A stretch of DNA of 64,000 nucleotides, from positions 979,001 through 1,043,000 of the forward strand of contig NC_092580.1 of assembly GCF_037975245.1 (NCBI RefSeq), written 5' to 3'. Below, in pieces: positions 59,585 through 64,000 of the stretch. Numbering within the stretch: position 1 is the stretch's first letter; the number at the start of each line of letters is the position of its first letter. A program made the position numbers and the translations under genes. A model generated the notes under the pieces. It saw nothing but the letters and a program-made list of their open reading frames with translations. It searched no databases and was not told where the DNA came from. This DNA is from Apostichopus japonicus (taxonomy: Eukaryota > Echinodermata > Holothuroidea > Aspidochirotida > Stichopodidae).

Positions 59585-59999
59585 ACATTCCATTTAAGTG
59601 GAATACACCAGCCAATCACATTCCACTTAAGTGAAATAGACTATCCAATCACATTTCACTTAAGTGGAATTGTATTCCACTTAAGTGTAATTGTATTCCA
59701 CTTAAGTGAAATAGACAGGACATTCCACTTAAGTGGAATTGTATTCCACTTAAGTAGAATACAATTCCACTTAAGTGAAATGCATTTCCTAAGTGAAATA
59801 CAATTCCACTTAAGTGAAATAGATTTAGCTTAAGTAAGATGCAGTGACAAGTTGATGAATTCAGCTTAAGTAAAATACAATTAAGCTTAAGTGGAATGGT
59901 ATTCCACTTAAGTGAAATAGAATTCCACTCAAGTTAAATAGTATTCTGCTTAAGTGAAATTGAATTCCACTTAAGTGAAATGTATTCGACTTAAGTCGA
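59585..59999. repeat. Palindrome array 2 (TTCCACTTAAGTGGAA)
   Basis: About 18 copies of the same palindrome, often in the half-changed form 'ttccacttaagtgaaa'. It ends at 'ttcgacttaagtcgaa', itself a perfect palindrome with a compensating change. In its first part the linker is 'tagac.agccaatcaca', different from array 1. Confidence 0.93.
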
Positions 60000-60620
60000 A
60001 TTGCGAGGTAAATGTTAAAACGGCTTGCCATACGTGCACTGACCTAAATGGAGTGTAACCACTCCCGATTTTGCAATTTCCCAAGATCAGGCCCGAAAAA
60101 TCCCAAGAAATACCAAGAACACTGTGCTGTATGGATTTCTAGCAATATCCAGCGATATCTAGGGATGAATATCCCAAGATCTTACCTAAACTGAAGGCAG
60201 ATAGAGAATCGAAACCTTCAGTGAACTGAACTTGAAACTGTGCGTCTTTCGAAATGAAAAGAATGTGGGGAATTGCACAATAAACAAATCAAAGTTATTT
60301 ATTTCAGTCTCATTTCAATTATTCGAATTTGTTAAGCAAACAGCAGATATCACATCATATCAGTGAGCATGAAAATGGCGTTCCAGGATGAACAGCCTTC
60401 AAACCATGGGCGCAGATCCTGGTGGGGACAGCAGGACGCGTCCCCATCAACTTTTTTTCAGTAGTGGGGACATAATATACCGTGTCCCCACCAATTTTTC
60501 TTGACCAATAGCTGCATTTCAAGTTCCCCTGTATTGAACTTTGGCGCAGTTAGATCCAGCCCAGCCCCTCGGTTCCTACGCCCTTGCTAACCACTGCGTC
60601 ACTGCAACTGTTGAGAAATA
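60000..60620. other. Stretch with repeat ends only
   Basis: 'gggcgcagatcctggtgggg' at 60409 and 'cggttcctacgcccttg' at 60579 look like left and right hAT termini, but the bases outside them do not form an 8-bp duplication. No gene. Confidence 0.4.
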
Positions 60621-60626
60621 ATGCTA

Positions 60627-61172
60627 ATTTTTTCTTCAAAATGGAACGGAGGGTGATGTTCAAATGCTGTACAGGATAACTCAAAACGTACACCTTTATT
60701 GAACTTCATATTTCAAATGGTCTCAAAATTGGCATTATTTTCAGTGATTTATACTACATGACTCTAGGTTTGGCAGTAACTTGTGAAAATGTTTCATAGT
60801 GAAAATAAAACAATGTCATGTTACTCATTAATTATTAAAGGGTTGGCAGAGCTGCTTTTCTTGCTCAAATTGATCAAAGAATATGTCCATGTGCTCATAC
60901 ATAGAGCATCTGTATGTCTTTATATCACATAGGAAGACTGTTCTCTCTGGGTATTGAAACATTTTGGAATATATATTCTACATTTTGAGTCCTTAAAAGA
61001 TCTTAATTCTTTTGATTGCCTTGTTGCTAAAGTAATGGTCAAGACAACGTTTCCTGAATCTGCATAGCTCATGTCGCGGAGCGGTTGAAAACTATTAATA
61101 TACAACAACCAGTTAAAACAACAGTATCAGGCAGTATTTTATCACCCTCCGTTCCATTTTTGAAGAAAAAAT
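60627..61172. mobile_element. TIR element with TA duplication, 546 bp
   Basis: Left 'attttttcttcaaaatgg' to 'ggagggtgat' and right 'atcaccctccgttccat' to 'gaagaaaaaat' are inverted copies of about 32 bp with one indel. TA lies on both sides (60625-60626, 61173-61174). Non-autonomous Tc1/mariner-type MITE is the likeliest class. No coding capacity. Confidence 0.75.
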
Positions 61173-61488
61173 TACGATTAAAACATTGAACACTTCTATC
61201 GCTTAGCATACAATTTCCGAGGAAACAACACCGTGAAACTGGAGAACATTTATGAATAAGAAAGGTTTGATTTGACTGCGTTGAAATAACTTATGAATGG
61301 CAAGATGCGTGGAGCGCTCTCTATCGGCCTCTTTTTTGGTCAGTTTGCAACTTCAGAGGAACAATAGAAACCCGAAAAAACTTTTAAAACGAACAAAGGA
61401 TTCACAAACCTTTGTTCTGCCTAAAAGATAGCAGAATGAAACTGTTAGCTTATCCACTAGAGAGCCTGTGTAATAGAATGTGTAAAAG

Positions 61489-61515
61489 TTTCGATCCTAG
61501 CAGGATCTTCTTCAG
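61489..61515 (-). ncRNA. Hammerhead-like core next to truncated LINE
   Basis: Minus strand: CTGAAGA, then A-GATCCT-GCT-AGGATC (perfect 6-bp stem), then GAAA. It has the same layout as the cores at 42275 and 44923 with a different stem sequence, i.e. covariation of stem II. The remaining stems are not evident by eye. Confidence 0.45.
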
Positions 61516-61532
61516 AGGCTTAAAAAATAAGA

Positions 61533-62218
61533 TCAGCAGAAAGATTGGTTTATTGTAGATTTGTGTGCGCGGAATAAGCCCGATTGATACGGGGAAAGGT
61601 GATTAATTTGCTCTAGGTGGGATCTGGTGCGGTTATCTATAATTCTTTCGGAAATCTTACATAAGGCTGGGAGGAGACTAATTGGTCGATAGTTTTGAAT
61701 TTTGGTGCGGTCTTTACTTAGTTTCGGTATTAAAATCTTTTTGGCGGATTTCCATGGGGTTGGGAAATAACCCAGTCTAAGGAGTTCGTTAAATAGTGGG
61801 AAAATATGAGAGTTAATGAATATCGGAGGGGAGTTTTTAGGCATTTGGTCATTTATGTTGTCAGGACCAGTGGAGGATGCATTTTTTAGTGGCACTATAC
61901 CAATTGTTTATATCTATTTTATTGAGCAGAGGGATGTTTTTTGTTGAGACATCCTAATGGGTTGGTGTTAAAGCTGGTTGCATTTCTGATAATTGTACGG
62001 TCTATTTCGTGTTTACAGCTGATATCGTATGGGGGGCCATCGTAGATATTGAATATACTTTTAAAGTACGATTCAATTAGCTTTATTTGGTCTTGAGTTT
62101 TTGTGATGAGGTTACCTACGTTATCTCTAAGGCCTTGGTCTGTTTTACCTGTGTTTGGGGTTGTAATGGGGTTAATGATTTTTTTAAATTTTCCAAAAGT
62201 GTTTCGGGTTTTTATCAT
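61533..62218 (-). pseudogene. LINE reverse transcriptase, N-terminal part
   Basis: Frames on the minus strand: 'MIKTRNTFGKFKKIINPI', 'LIESYFKSIFN', then (after a frameshift near 61900) 'STGPDNINDQMPKNSPP', 'LFNELLRLGYFPTPWKSAKK' (RT motif 0-1), 'ILIPKLSKDRTKIQNYRPI', 'SLLPALCKISERIID' (motif 2), 'LSPYQSGLFRAHKSTINQ'. These are the standard opening motifs of Jockey/CR1-type RT. The catalytic motif (F/YADD) lies beyond the truncation. Confidence 0.8.
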
Positions 62219-62494
62219 TAATTATTAAATCGCAGTTGTTTGGGACGCGGTTTTGTTCATCCGCCAATATTTGTCTGTTTATTGCTATTTAAGTTGGTTA
62301 ATTTGGGTTTTTAGAGTTAGGTCTCGGGAGATGATATAGGTTCTACGTAGGCGACGTCTGAGTTTCATAAGTGTAAGGATTTTCTTATTTAGTTTTCGTT
62401 TTCTGTTTTGTTTTTAAATGACAGTGTCTTTTGAAAGTATTGAAGATATGATTGATGGGCAACGCTGTCACAGTAATTGTCGATGTAATTTAGC

Positions 62495-63364
62495 CAGGCG
62501 CGGCGGAACGGGAAAATTATTGGGGTGCTAATGTGTTAAGATTATCTAAGCGGAGCGCCACCATGGGTTGATGTGGAGCGTACAAGACAATTTTGGGGTT
62601 TTCAAACCCCCAGATGCCCGGAAACGGCACTTGCCGAGTGTTTTATGCTGCGAATACCTAGCCCTAAGATATGGGTCTCAAGCCTGCAATTTCTCAGATT
62701 GCACCAAAAAATCTGTAAAAGCATTGTAATTTGTATATTCGAGGGTGTTTTAAGAGAGTAGCTATTACTCGTAGTGTACTCGCAAAGACGTTTTTGAGTG
62801 TAGTAAATTACTACTTGCAATTAAATGCAATAATTAAATAAATGTCCTAAGAAAAAACAGAAAGCATTTCTTAATGTCAACAAATGGGTAATTCCAAACC
62901 ATGTGCAGTTGCCAACAAATTTCTATGAACCAAGCACAGTCACGAATGCATGTACCCTATACAGTACAGGTGAAATGCTAATATTGTGTTTTTGTTCGTT
63001 TAATAATTAATTGCGCACATAGAGCCATGTTCCACGCCTTGCGTGTACTCGTAGTGTAAACGCAAATTTTGATGAGTGTATAGCGTTTAGCTTATTACAC
63101 TCTTATTTAAAACACTAATATTCGATGAGGCATGATAGAGACAATCAATTATCATATCGTTTGAATGCTCTGGCTGCAATGCTCCGCACCTACCCTCCCC
63201 CCCCCCCATGTCCCTGAAGGATATATCCATGGGAAATGTGCTACCATTGGAAGGATATATCTTTCAGGGGATGTTGGAGAACTGGCTGAAATGAGGCAAA
63301 TCATTGGCCTAAGACGTAGTTGTGTTGCGCTTACCCCCCCCCCCCCCCGGTTCCGCCGCCACTG
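62495..63364. mobile_element. hAT-type element, 870 bp, inserted in the LINE
   Basis: Starts 'caggcgcggcggaacggg' and ends 'ccggttccgccgccactg'; a perfect 8-bp duplication aatttagc flanks it (62487-62494 and 63365-63372). Its right end is a poly-C run. Inside is a direct repeat of about 50 bp ('ctcgtagtgta..cgcaaa' at 62769 and 63047). No transposase. Confidence 0.88.
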
Positions 63365-63372
63365 AATTTAGC

Positions 63373-63700
63373 TCGTTGTTTTGGTTGTTGTATTTTGGGA
63401 GTCTGTTTTATTGTAATTATACGTCACTTCGTTATTTGGTATGCGGTTGAGGTTTATGTCTAGCTCAAAAACGAGTGGAAAAATTGTCACTGATTTAGTC
63501 ATCTTCTAGGATTTGTATCGAATGTGTTTAAGTTGCGAGGTGATTTGAGGTTACATGGGTAGTCAAGTAGTTCTGTAATATTGTTTATTGGGTTTATCCT
63601 AGGATTGGTACTTTGGCTAATTATCGTTAAGTTGTATTTATCACATATTTCTAAGAGATTTGCCTTTTTCAGAAAAAATAATGTGGGCAATTACTAGGAG
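63373..63700 (-). pseudogene. Upstream part of the interrupted LINE ORF
   Basis: Minus-strand ORF of 63 codons from 63690 ('ANLLEICDKYNLTIISQSTN') plus further sequence with stops, joining the RT-side sequence across the hAT. It probably corresponds to the end of the endonuclease/linker; no catalytic motif is seen. Confidence 0.4.
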
Positions 63701-63872
63701 TTTTGTATTTTTATTAGAACATATATATGCTATGCTGGATATGGGCTCATTTGGGGGACTATAATCATACCACGAAAGTGTCCATTAGGTATAGGTTGCA
63801 TTGAGGGTGTGTTATTCTTTCGTCAAATGGCGTACCATGGGGGGGGGGAGGGGGTGGTCTATCTGGCAGTGG

Positions 63873-64000
63873 CGGAGCGTCCATACAGTCAGGGGGCGGT
63901 TCCCCCCCCCCCCTGACGGACTCAAATGGACTGCTGGCGCCCTTTGTTAGCTTTTTACCACTTTATATGCTATTATTGACGTTTTTATTGCGCTCTCATC
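63873..64000. mobile_element. Left end of a further hAT-like element
   Basis: 'cagtggcggagcgtccatac' followed by G and C runs is a typical hAT-like terminus similar to the 62495 element; the other end lies beyond the window, so no duplication can be checked. Confidence 0.4.

Larger units (their letters stand above)
61533..63700 (-). mobile_element. LINE (non-LTR retrotransposon), broken, split by a hAT
   Basis: The minus-strand coding region runs from about 63690 to 61533, interrupted at 63372-62487 by a hAT element. When the hAT and one duplication copy are ignored, the frame reads through the joint ('NNQNNEL' to 'NYIDNYCDSVAH'). It ends within RT at 61533, next to the hammerhead-like motif, so the 3' part is missing. 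Confidence 0.72.

Noticed and set aside
60409-60595. Small hAT element between 'gggcgcagatcctgg' and 'cggttcctacgcccttg'
   Set aside because: Flanking octamers (cttcaaac and ctaaccac) do not match; the ends probably belong to different or truncated elements.

Overview
This is eukaryotic, clearly metazoan, DNA that is mostly repeats. Nothing bacterial is present. Intron-split exons with GT/AG borders, a P2X7-type C-terminal domain, hAT/pogo/Mutator-type DNA transposons, LINE reverse transcriptases and a Penelope-like retroelement suggest a marine invertebrate. A deuterostome such as an echinoderm or hemichordate is my guess from the repeat flavour; I cannot fix the species.

Bases 1-22036 are one uninterrupted head-to-tail satellite (about 140 monomers of 155-157 bp, already running at base 1). 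The monomer contains a tRNA-like module (A box, D-like and anticodon-like stems, B box/T arm), so it looks like a SINE or tRNA pseudogene turned into a satellite. It is zoned: 155/156-bp monomers to about 12 kb, a 623-bp higher-order repeat near 13.3-14.4 kb, and 157-bp monomers with a 314-bp dimer pattern and a 1873-bp tandem duplication from about 15.8 to 19.6 kb. The long ORFs seen on both strands are by-products of monomers of 156 bp (52 codons).

Bases 22047-40210 are a cluster of decayed, head-to-tail copies of a Mutator-like (MULE) transposon, coding on the minus strand. Later insertions lie inside it: a 5'-truncated LINE (30.56-31.69 kb), a pogo/Tc1-like TIR element (33.03-36.94 kb) that itself holds a hAT element (33.85-35.33 kb), and another hAT (39.27-40.18 kb). 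Between the copies lie a broken P2X7-C-terminal-like gene (27.3-28.3 kb, minus), a further hAT (29.0-29.95 kb) and a His-Me homing-endonuclease-like zinc-loop fragment (30.14-30.41 kb).

Bases 41290-45075 hold two head-to-tail copies of a Penelope-like element on the minus strand: one with RT and GIY-YIG domains, one internally deleted. Each carries a hammerhead-ribozyme-like core in its leader. A 365-bp hAT with a perfect 8-bp target duplication follows at 45.6 kb.

Bases 46-57 kb are the most gene-like part. Six exons with matching phases, from 49210 to 56166 on the plus strand, predict a small protein with one N-terminal membrane segment and a charged, probably coiled-coil body; its last exon keeps coding character beyond two in-frame TAA codons. 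Its introns hold MITEs, fold-backs and tandem repeats. From 58.4 to 60.0 kb two arrays of a 16-bp palindrome (TTCCACTTAAGTGGAA) flank a short unknown ORF. From 60.6 kb on there is a TA-flanked TIR element, another hammerhead-like motif, and a minus-strand LINE split by a hAT with a perfect 8-bp duplication.

All exon borders, domain names and element classes come from reading the sequence by eye; none was checked by a search.
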